NCBI GenBank assembly: GCA_964624465.1 | Contig: CAZUZD010000005.1 | Coordinates: 1-62,237 of the forward strand | Source of the DNA: CAZUZD01 sp964624465 | GTDB lineage: Bacteria > Planctomycetota > Planctomycetia > Isosphaerales > Isosphaeraceae | DNA: 62,237 nucleotides | Reading direction: 5' to 3' | In this document: in pieces, positions 51,908 to 59,477 of the stretch | How positions within the stretch are numbered: position 1 is the first letter of the stretch | Layout of the letters: every line of letters starts with the position of its first letter | Notes under the pieces: generated by a model | Told to the model about the DNA's origin: nothing | The model's database searches: none | What the model saw: the letters and a program-made list of their open reading frames with translations, nothing else | Translations under genes and position numbers: made by a program

Positions 51908-53248
51908 ATGGCCGAGCAGATGACCACCGACGTTCGCGCCCTGCTGGACCGCGACCCGTTCGACGCCTCCGCCGTCGCCGACCTCCGGGAAGTGCTTGGT
52001 CGCGACCCGTCGCGCTACAAGACCCTTCGCGAGGCGGCCACGAACATCTCGGAGCGCGAGAAGGACCGCGGCAAGCCGATCACCCACCTGCGGCTCGGCG
52101 TCGCCGAGTGCCTGCTCGGCCACTACCACAAGGCCCTCGACCACCTGGCCAAGGCCGGTGACGAGGGACTGGCCCAGTACTTCCGCGGCCTTTCGCTGGA
52201 CAACCTCCAGCGCTGGGAGGAAGCCGGCGAGGCGTTCGCCGCCGCCGCCCGCCTGGGCTACGACCCCAAGCGCTCGGAGCTGCACCGCGTCGGCTCGCTG
52301 CGACGGCTCGGCAAGCTCGATGATGCCCGTAAGGCCCTCGAGAAGCTCGCCGGCACCGCCGGCAGCTCGGCCGAGTTCCACTACCAGAAGGGCAGCATGC
52401 TCGCCGCCGGCGGCGAGCTGGCCGCCGCCGCCACCGAGTTCGAGAAGACCATCGAGCTCGAGCGCGACCACACCGGCGCCCTGTTCGAACTGGCGTACAT
52501 CAACGACCTCGCCGGCAACGACGAGGCCGCGATCGACTATTACAAGGAATGCGTCCGCCGGCCGCCGGTGCCCCTGGCCGCGCTGCTGAACCTCGGCGTC
52601 CTCTACGAGGACGAGATGCGGTTCCGCGAGGCCGAGGAGTGCTACCGCAAGGTCCTGAACTACAACCCGAATCACCCCCGCGCCCGCCTGTTCTTCAAGG
52701 ACGTGCGCGCCAGCAAGGATATGTTCTACGACGAAGACACGGAGAAGATCAACGACCGGATGCGCCAGCTGATGGAGATCCCGGTCAATGACTTCGAACT
52801 GTCGGTCCGGAGCCGCAACTGCCTGCGGAAGCTGAACATCCGGACGCTCGGCGACCTCACCCGCATCACCGAGGCCTCGCTGCTGGCGTCGAAGAACTTC
52901 GGCGAGACGTCGCTCTCCGAGATCAAGGAGATGATGACCTCGAAGGGCCTGCGGCTGGGCATGGCCCTGGAGGCCGCCGGCAGTCGCGGTGGCGGCCAGG
53001 CCGCGCCGGCACCCCAGTTCGAGGAGGTCAGCCCCGAGGAGCGTGCCCTGCTGGCCCGCCCCATCGGCGACCTGAACCTCTCGGTCCGGGCCCGCAAGTG
53101 CATGGCCAAGCTCGGCATCCAGAGCCTCGGCGACCTGATCACCCACACGGGCGACCAGCTCCTCGAGTGCAAGAACTTCGGCGTCACCTCGCTCAACGAG
53201 GTCCGCGACAAGCTCACCCAGCTCGGCATCAAGCTCAAGGGCGAGTGA
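51908..53248 (+). CDS. TPR protein with two RNA polymerase alpha-CTD modules
   Basis: 446 residues. About 60-275 is a run of TPR-like helical repeats (for example AEFHYQKGSMLAAGGELAAAA). Two modules closely resembling the C-terminal domain of RNA polymerase alpha follow, at about 288-355 and 385-446. In the first, the promoter UP-element contact residues of E. coli R265, N268 and C269 correspond to R301, N304 and C305 (VRSRNC), and G296 is kept (NFGETSLSEIK). In the second they are R394, K397 and C398 (VRARKC). There is no alpha N-terminal domain, so this is not RpoA. I infer a DNA- or RNAP-binding regulator or assembly factor. ATG at 51908 follows GAGGGA. Confidence 0.9.
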   Translation: MAEQMTTDVRALLDRDPFDASAVADLREVLGRDPSRYKTLREAATNISEREKDRGKPITHLRLGVAECLLGHYHKALDHLAKAGDEGLAQYFRGLSLDNLQRWEEAGEAFAAAARLGYDPKRSELHRVGSLRRLGKLDDARKALEKLAGTAGSSAEFHYQKGSMLAAGGELAAAATEFEKTIELERDHTGALFELAYINDLAGNDEAAIDYYKECVRRPPVPLAALLNLGVLYEDEMRFREAEECYRKVLNYNPNHPRARLFFKDVRASKDMFYDEDTEKINDRMRQLMEIPVNDFELSVRSRNCLRKLNIRTLGDLTRITEASLLASKNFGETSLSEIKEMMTSKGLRLGMALEAAGSRGGGQAAPAPQFEEVSPEERALLARPIGDLNLSVRARKCMAKLGIQSLGDLITHTGDQLLECKNFGVTSLNEVRDKLTQLGIKLKGE

Positions 53249-53391
53249 GCGGGCCGCGTGTGCCCGCCCGGCTCCGAGGATCCTGCCCCTGAGTCCCCGA
53301 TGCGACCTGCGTCCGGCACGCTGAGCCCTGTCCTCGACGGCATCCTGCCGACCCCCCGGCCCACCCCGGCCGGGCGTCGGAGGGCCGTCCG

Positions 53392-54555
53392 ATGAGTGAG
53401 CCGACCTCCGAAATGACGGCCCCGGACGCGCCCGCGAGGTGTCCGGGGCCGGTCTGGTTCGCACCCGCGGTGCAGGACCCGACCGGCGGCGCCCGCACCG
53501 GGACCCTGCACACGCTGCACGGCACCGTGGCCACGCCCGCATTCATGCCGGTCGGCACCCAGGCGACCGTCAAGGGGCTGATGCCCGACCAGGTCGCGGC
53601 CGTGGGGTCGCGCATGGTCCTGGCCAACACGTACCACCTGGCCATCCGGCCCGGCGAGGCGATCGTGCAGGCGATGGGCGGCCTGCACCGCTTCATGGGC
53701 TGGGACGGCCCGATCCTGACCGATTCGGGCGGGTTCCAGGCCTTCAGCATGTCGGACCGGCGCAAGCTGACCGAGCAGGGGGTGAGCTTCCGATCGCACC
53801 TCGACGGTCGGTTGCTGGAACTGACCCCCGAGCGGGCCGTCGCCATCCAGGAGGCGCTCGGGGCCGACGTCGCCATGGTCCTGGATCAGTGTCCGGCGCT
53901 GCCGGCCGAGAAGCCCGAGATCCGGGCGGCCGTCGACCGCACCGTCCGCTGGGCGTCCCGCTGCCGCGAGGCCCAGACCCGGCCCGATCAGGCCCTCTGG
54001 GCGATCGTGCAGGGGGGCAGCCACGAGGACCTCCGCGCCGAGTGCGCCGAGCGGCTCATCGAGCTGGATTTCCCCGGCTATGCCATCGGTGGCGTGAGCG
54101 TGGGGGAGAGCCGCGAGGAGGTCCGCAAGGCCCTGGAGGTCACCACCCATCGGCTCCCGGCCGACCGGCCCCGGTACCTGATGGGCGTGGGCCGGCCGCA
54201 GGACCTCCTGACGGCGGTCGCCACCGGCATCGACCTGTTCGACTGCGTGCTCCCGACCCGCAACGGCCGCAACGCCACCTGCCTGACGGCCACCGGCCCG
54301 GTCAAGCTCCGCAACGCGGCGCACAAGTCGGATCCCCGGCCGATCGAGGAGGGGTGCGACTGCCCGGCGTGCCGGCGGTTCAGCCGCTCGTACCTGCGGC
54401 ACCTGTTCCTGGCCGACGAGATGCTGGGGCCGATCCTGGCCTCGCTGCACAACCTCGCCTACCTGCATCGGCTGATGGGCCAGATGCGGCAGGCGATATC
54501 CGCCGGCCGTTATGTCCAGTTCATGGCTGAGACGCTTGAAGCCTTGGGCCCTTAA
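53392..54555 (+). CDS. tgt: Queuine/preQ1 tRNA-guanine transglycosylase
   Basis: 387 residues. It exchanges guanine-34 for preQ1 in GUN-anticodon tRNAs. VLANTYHLAIRPG, ILTDSGGFQAFS (catalytic Asp), GVGRPQDLLTAV and FDCVLPTRNGRN (nucleophile) are all present, and zinc is bound by the CDCPAC cysteines with the later C-terminal His (SYLRHL). The ~20 extra N-terminal residues are the only deviation. The order tgt-yajC-secDF is a widespread bacterial arrangement and is kept here. Confidence 0.96.
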   Translation: MSEPTSEMTAPDAPARCPGPVWFAPAVQDPTGGARTGTLHTLHGTVATPAFMPVGTQATVKGLMPDQVAAVGSRMVLANTYHLAIRPGEAIVQAMGGLHRFMGWDGPILTDSGGFQAFSMSDRRKLTEQGVSFRSHLDGRLLELTPERAVAIQEALGADVAMVLDQCPALPAEKPEIRAAVDRTVRWASRCREAQTRPDQALWAIVQGGSHEDLRAECAERLIELDFPGYAIGGVSVGESREEVRKALEVTTHRLPADRPRYLMGVGRPQDLLTAVATGIDLFDCVLPTRNGRNATCLTATGPVKLRNAAHKSDPRPIEEGCDCPACRRFSRSYLRHLFLADEMLGPILASLHNLAYLHRLMGQMRQAISAGRYVQFMAETLEALGP

Positions 54556-54565
54556 TGATTAAAGT
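54536..54565 (+). promoter_or_regulatory. Candidate promoter of yajC
   Basis: TTGAAG (54536-54541), 18 nt, TAAAGT (54560-54565). It overlaps the end of tgt and lies in the A/T-rich stretch that follows its stop. Confidence 0.35.
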
Positions 54566-54654
54566 GAGGCTCGCCACCGGCCGCGACCGGGGGATCGTCC
54601 CCCCTGACTGCGCGCCCGAGGGCCGGCCACCTCGCCCGAATCGGATCGACCTCC

Positions 54655-55053
54655 ATGCCCGGCCTGCCCGAACTCGCCTCCCGGCTCCTGCTGGCGCAGG
54701 CTCCCAAAGCTGCCCCGGCCCCGAACGCCGGTGACCCGCAAAGCCTCCTGCCGATGATCGTCATCACCATGGGCATGTTCCTGCTCTGGCAGGTGCTCAT
54801 CGGTGGCCCGCAGCGCTCGCAGGAGAAGAAGCGGAAGGCGATGATCCAGGCGCTCAAGAAGAACGATCGGGTGCTGACGGCCGCCGGAATCTACGGCACG
54901 GTCGTCTCGGCCGACCCCACGTCGGATCGCGTCACCCTACGGATCGACGACGACAAGGGGGTGCGGATCGAGGTCAGCCGCGGCAGCATCACCCAGGTCA
55001 TCGACGCCGAGTCGGGGAAGGACCGGGCGACCACCGCAACGGCCTCGAAGTGA
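54655..55053 (+). CDS. yajC: Preprotein translocase subunit YajC
   Basis: 132-residue accessory subunit of the SecDF-YajC complex. One transmembrane helix (LLPMIVITMGMFLLWQVLI) is followed by the family motif RSQEKKRKAMIQALKKNDRVLTAAGIYGTV and a small beta domain. The N-terminus is longer than usual by about 20 residues. It lies between tgt and secDF on the same strand. Confidence 0.94.
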   Translation: MPGLPELASRLLLAQAPKAAPAPNAGDPQSLLPMIVITMGMFLLWQVLIGGPQRSQEKKRKAMIQALKKNDRVLTAAGIYGTVVSADPTSDRVTLRIDDDKGVRIEVSRGSITQVIDAESGKDRATTATASK

Positions 55054-55403
55054 CCCCAGGGTTTCCTGGGCCCGCCCAGGCCAGCGGTCTGGATCGTGGG
55101 CCCGAGGCCCGTTCCTGAGCCAATCCCTGGCGGGCCGATCGGGCTGCGAGGCCGGTCGTCCCGCCGCCGCTTTCGAATCGAACCACGTCCGTTCACCATC
55201 CGCCCCGGGGGCCCGATCGCGGTCGTCGGGGTGGCGTTGCCGTCAGTCGGTTTCGTGAGGTTGCGAGGAGCGAGGTCGGGCCAGACGGCTGCCGTGGGCG
55301 GCCGGCCGGCCGACGGACCAGGGCAGGTCAGTCCGAACCGGAACCCAGGGCGCGGCCCGCTGCGGAGGCCGCACCGCCGCCGCCCGGGTCGCAGGGAATC
55401 GCC
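55054..55403 (+). other. 350-nt gap between yajC and secDF
   Basis: Unusually long for this gene pair. Only a 6-bp hairpin (55065-55080) is visible, and no convincing promoter or ORF. secDF may be read through from yajC or have an atypical promoter. Confidence 0.4.
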
Positions 55404-58400
55404 ATGAAGAATTTCGGCCAGAAGTTTGCACTGATCGGGGTCTTGACTCTCCTGGGACTGGTCGCCATGTGGCCGCCCAAGGAGAAGCTCAAGCTGGGCA
55501 TCGACCTCTCGGGAGGCACGATCCTCGTCTACCAGGCGAAGAAGGACGCCAACAAGGCGAACACCTTCCGCATGGATGACCTGATCGCCGCCCTGAAACG
55601 GCGCGTGAACCCCGAGGGCGTGCTCGACATCCCGATCCGCAAGGTCGGCAGCGACCGCGTCGAAATCATCCTGCCGGAGTCGAGCCCCGAGCAGGTCGAG
55701 GAGGTCAAGCGGCGCATGACCGCCGTCGGCTCGATGGCCTTCCGCATCCTGGCCGATCGCCGCGACACCGACGACCGCACGGCCATCACCCGCGCCCTGA
55801 ACGCCAGCAACGACAAGCCGCCCCGCGGCTACAACTGGGCCAAGATCGGCGAGACGGTCATCCGCTCCGAGAAGGATGAGCCGAAGGGTCCGTGGATCAC
55901 CCTCGAAGGCAATACCCTGGTCGACCCGATCCAGGCCTGGCCCCGCGACCACTACGTGGGCGCCCGGGTGACCCTGGTCCAGCAGGACGCCGCCGGCCTG
56001 GCCACGCAGTACAGCCTCCCGATCGTCGGCAACGACGCCAGCACCCTGCGGCTCGACCCGACCCGCGCCGAGTACGTCGACAACGGCCGCCGCCGCACCG
56101 GCGACATCGGCACCGTCGCCGGCCGCGTCAAGACGGCCACGTCGTACCGGATCGACCTGAACCCCAGCCGCATCGGTGGCGATCCGAACCTGGGCATCCG
56201 CGAGCTCAAGCGGCCTGGCGGCGTCACCGAGGCGTACGTCCTCTACAAGGACGACAAGTGGGACGTCACCGGGGAATACCTCTCGAACGTCTATCCCACC
56301 CAGGACGAGCGGGTGCAGCCGGCCGTCGGCTTCCAGTTCAGCCCCACCGGGGCCCGGAAGTTTGGCGCCCTCACCGAGGCGTTCCTGCCGCGGGAGAACG
56401 GGAACTTCCAGTGGCACCTGGCCATCCTGCTCGACGATGTCGTGATGTCGGCGCCGGTCATCCGATCGGCCATCCGCGACTCGGGCGTCATCGAGAACAT
56501 GCAGCCCCGCCAGGTCGAGGACCTGATCAACATCCTGCGTGCCGGCAGCCTGCCGGCGAGCATCGACCCGATCCCGCTCCAGCAGGAGCAGATCGGCCCC
56601 ACCCTGGGTCGTGACACGATCGACAAGGGTCTGCGGGCCATCTGGATCTCGATGCTCGTGGTGCCGCTGTTCATGATCGCCTACTACCGGTTTGCCGGTG
56701 TGGTCGCGGTCGTCTGCTTGATCCTGAACATGATCCTGCTGCTGGGTTCGATGGCCTTCACCGGCAGCACGTTCACCCTGCCCGGCCTCGCCGGCCTGGC
56801 CCTGACGATCGGCATGGCGGTCGACGCCAACGTGCTGATCTTCGAACGCATGCGCGAAGAGGCGGAACGCGGGGCCAACCTGGGCACCCAGATCCGCAAC
56901 GGCTTCGCACGGGCCTGGTCGACGATTCTCGACTCGAACCTGACGACCGTGCTCTCGGGCCTGGTGCTCTGGATGATCGGCACCGAGGAGATCAAGGGCT
57001 TCGCCCTGACCCTGATCCTCGGCCTGGTCTGGAACCTGTTCACCGCCGTCTACGTCTCGCGGGTGATCTTCGAGTACTTCCACGCCAAGGGCTGGATCCA
57101 CAAGCTGACCTTCGGCCAGATCATGGGCCGGACGAACATCAACTTCACCGGCCCGCGGCGGATGCTGTTCACGGCCTCGCTGATCGTCATCGCCCTGGGA
57201 CTGCTCGCGTTCTTCGCTCGCCGCAACGACAAGTTCAACATCGACTTCACGGGCGGCACGCTGGTGACGATCCCGCTCGACCCGACCAACCCGAAGATCG
57301 CCAACCTGGGCGAGGGTGACCGCGCCGAGTTCGTGCGGGACGAGGCCGCCAAGTCGGGCCTGCCCGATATCTCGGTCGAGAGCCTGAACGTCACCGGCGA
57401 GGCGCGGGCGACTCGGTTCAACATCCGGACCACGTCGACCCAGACCGACGAGGTGAAGACGAAGATCCTCCAGCAGTTCGGCTCGGCACTGGCCAAGCTG
57501 AGCGCCGAGGTCGGTCCGGTGCAGCCGATTCCCCGGGCGGTCGAGCCGGCCGCCGGTGCGGCCGCACTGGTGAGCGATCGGTTCGCCGGCGGTTCGACCG
57601 CGACGATCACCTTCAACCGGAAGGTCACGCCCGAGACTCTGCAGCAGGCCCTCGCGACGGTCCTCCGGGAGCGGAATGTGGCCAGCCCCGAGTCGAAGTT
57701 CAGCGTCGAGCTGCCGCCCGTGCCGCCGGGCACGAACACGCCGCAGGAGCCGAAGCTGATCGTTCGCAGCAGCCTGGAGCCCGAGGCGCTTCAGCCGGCC
57801 CTTGCGGCGTTGAGCCAGAACGTGGTCAACGATCCGAACCTGCTGTTCGAGCGATTCGAGGGCTTCAGCGCCGCGGTCGCCAAGGACACCCAGAGCCTGG
57901 CGATCATCGCCATCATCGCCAGCTGGCTGGTGATCATCGCGTACCTCTGGCTGCGGTTCAAATCGATCACCTACGGCCTGGCGGCGGTCGTGGCCCTGGT
58001 GCACGACGTGCTGATCACCCTGGGTGCGGTCGCCCTGTCGCCCTACAAGATCGACCTGCCGATGATTGCGGCGTTCCTGACGCTGATCGGTTTCTCGGTC
58101 AACGACACGATCGTCATCTTCGACCGGATCCGCGAGCTCAAGGGCAAGTCGCCGCACCTGACCGAGGAGCTGGTCAACACGGCCATCAACCAGACGTTGA
58201 GCCGGACGATCCTGACCTCGCTGACGGCGTGGCTCGTCGTGGTGATCCTGTACCTGTTCGGCGGCGAGGGCCTGCAGGGCTTCTCGTTCTGCCTGGTGGT
58301 CGGGTTCCTCTCGGGTACGTATTCGACGATCTACATTGCCGCCCCGATCCTGATCAACTGGCTCGGCGGCAAGGACACGACCCCGAGCCCCAGCCGCGAC

Positions 58401-58427
58401 ACCACCCTGGCCGCCGGCCGGGCCTGA
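55404..58427 (+). CDS. secDF: Protein translocase SecDF fusion
   Basis: 1007 residues. It uses the proton gradient to pull exported proteins through SecYEG. SecD: a first transmembrane helix, LGIDLSGGTILVY, a long periplasmic P1 region (to about residue 370) and five helices ending near residue 560, with GLALTIGMAVDANVLIFERMREE. SecF starts near 576 (NINFTGPRRMLF) with its own NIDFTGGTLV, a ~210-residue periplasmic part and LTLIGFSVNDTIVIFDRIRE. It is longer than most fusions (about 750-850 aa) because both periplasmic parts are enlarged, as in other planctomycetes. Two hairpins follow. Confidence 0.96.
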   Translation: MKNFGQKFALIGVLTLLGLVAMWPPKEKLKLGIDLSGGTILVYQAKKDANKANTFRMDDLIAALKRRVNPEGVLDIPIRKVGSDRVEIILPESSPEQVEEVKRRMTAVGSMAFRILADRRDTDDRTAITRALNASNDKPPRGYNWAKIGETVIRSEKDEPKGPWITLEGNTLVDPIQAWPRDHYVGARVTLVQQDAAGLATQYSLPIVGNDASTLRLDPTRAEYVDNGRRRTGDIGTVAGRVKTATSYRIDLNPSRIGGDPNLGIRELKRPGGVTEAYVLYKDDKWDVTGEYLSNVYPTQDERVQPAVGFQFSPTGARKFGALTEAFLPRENGNFQWHLAILLDDVVMSAPVIRSAIRDSGVIENMQPRQVEDLINILRAGSLPASIDPIPLQQEQIGPTLGRDTIDKGLRAIWISMLVVPLFMIAYYRFAGVVAVVCLILNMILLLGSMAFTGSTFTLPGLAGLALTIGMAVDANVLIFERMREEAERGANLGTQIRNGFARAWSTILDSNLTTVLSGLVLWMIGTEEIKGFALTLILGLVWNLFTAVYVSRVIFEYFHAKGWIHKLTFGQIMGRTNINFTGPRRMLFTASLIVIALGLLAFFARRNDKFNIDFTGGTLVTIPLDPTNPKIANLGEGDRAEFVRDEAAKSGLPDISVESLNVTGEARATRFNIRTTSTQTDEVKTKILQQFGSALAKLSAEVGPVQPIPRAVEPAAGAAALVSDRFAGGSTATITFNRKVTPETLQQALATVLRERNVASPESKFSVELPPVPPGTNTPQEPKLIVRSSLEPEALQPALAALSQNVVNDPNLLFERFEGFSAAVAKDTQSLAIIAIIASWLVIIAYLWLRFKSITYGLAAVVALVHDVLITLGAVALSPYKIDLPMIAAFLTLIGFSVNDTIVIFDRIRELKGKSPHLTEELVNTAINQTLSRTILTSLTAWLVVVILYLFGGEGLQGFSFCLVVGFLSGTYSTIYIAAPILINWLGGKDTTPSPSRDTTLAAGRA

Positions 58428-58450
58428 TCCGCGTCTGGTCCACGCTCGCT

Positions 58451-58472
58451 CCCGACCCTTTGCGGGGTCGGG
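58451..58472 (+). terminator. First hairpin after secDF
   Basis: An 8-bp stem (58451-58458 with 58465-58472) and a 6-nt loop, 23 nt past the stop. It is the first of two tandem hairpins. Confidence 0.6.
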
Positions 58473-58496
58473 ATCAGGCGGTCCTGAAAACCACCA

Positions 58497-58529
58497 CGGG
58501 CGGAGTCGCACTCGGTGCGGCTCCGCCCG
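58497..58529. terminator. Second hairpin after secDF, shared with birA
   Basis: A 9-bp outer stem (58497-58505 with 58521-58529) and an inner GCAC/GTGC stem. It lies 34 nt from the birA stop, so it may terminate both convergent units. Confidence 0.65.
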
Positions 58530-58563
58530 CTGGCGTTGGTGCGGCAGCGGGTTGATCGGGCGC

Positions 58564-59340
58564 TCAGGCGTCGCGGAGCACGCTGCCGCCGTGCAGGGTC
58601 ACGACCCCGTCCTCGGTGCGGACCCGCAGTCCGCCGTCGGGGCTGATGCCGGCGCCGACCCCGGTGAGAATGCGGCCAGCCCCCTGATCGATGTGCACGG
58701 TGCGATCGCGGAGGGTGTCCAGGGCGGCCCAGCGCGAGGCCAGGCCCGGGTCGTCGCGGCTCAGGGCGGCGAGGGTGCGGGCCAGGTGGTCCAGGATCGC
58801 GGCCTGCATGGTGTCGTGGTCCAGCCGGTGTGCGGTGTCGGGCCGTTCCAGCCAGAGCGCCGTCGCCATCCGGCCGACCTCGGGGGGCGCCTGATCCAGC
58901 CGGGTCCGGAGGTTCAGCCCCAGGCCGATGAGCAGGGCCCAGCCGCGGGGCGTGGCGACCCGCTCGGGCAGGATGCCGGCGAGCTTGCGGTCGGCCACCT
59001 CGATGTCGTTGGGCCAGCGGATGCCGCCGGCGCCCGGGGGCAGGTGGTCGGCCACGGCGTCGAGCACGGCGACGGCCACAGCCAGTGCGGCCCTGGCCTG
59101 ATGGGCGGGGGAGAGTCCGTGCGCGTCTGGGTCGAGGGCCAGGGTGAGCGTCAGGCTCCCCTCGTCGGAGTACCAGCGGTTCGTGCCCCGGCCCCGGCCC
59201 GCCGTCTGGCGTCGGGTGCGGATCAGGAATGGCAACTCGGTCGCGCCCTGGCCCAGCAGGCGGCGGGCCTCGTCGCTCGTCGACGGCAGCTCGGCGAAGT
59301 CATGAACCGTGGGCTCGATGCGGCGAATGGATCGGGACAT
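58564..59340 (-). CDS. birA: Biotin-[acetyl-CoA-carboxylase] ligase
   Basis: 258-residue class I biotin protein ligase: no N-terminal DNA-binding domain, so it is not expected to repress a biotin operon. The biotinyl-AMP site is RQTAGRGRGTNRW, with WPNDIEV and KLAGILPE; a C-terminal SH3-like domain follows. It is 137 nt downstream of pyruvate carboxylase on the same strand. That neighbour is an obvious substrate, since its biotin lysine lies in EAMKMET. Confidence 0.93.
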   Translation of the reverse strand: MSRSIRRIEPTVHDFAELPSTSDEARRLLGQGATELPFLIRTRRQTAGRGRGTNRWYSDEGSLTLTLALDPDAHGLSPAHQARAALAVAVAVLDAVADHLPPGAGGIRWPNDIEVADRKLAGILPERVATPRGWALLIGLGLNLRTRLDQAPPEVGRMATALWLERPDTAHRLDHDTMQAAILDHLARTLAALSRDDPGLASRWAALDTLRDRTVHIDQGAGRILTGVGAGISPDGGLRVRTEDGVVTLHGGSVLRDA

Positions 59341-59477
59341 GCGGCACCCGTGGCAGGGCGCCGGTCACTCCGGCGCCGGGGGCGGAATGGAGCCGTCCGG
59401 GGCCGGCGAGGTGGGTCCCTTGCCGGCCCCGGACGTCATGGCTTCGGTGCTCCGGGCGGGCGGCGAGCCGCTCGCGG

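Noticed and set aside
51908..53248. Annotating the alpha-CTD protein as rpoA
   Set aside because: It has no alpha N-terminal assembly domains; TPR repeats replace them.
54891..58511. 1206-codon open frame antisense to secDF
   Set aside because: Composition is typical of a shadow frame (Asp/Gln/Arg/Val-rich, no domains), whereas the plus strand encodes clear SecDF.
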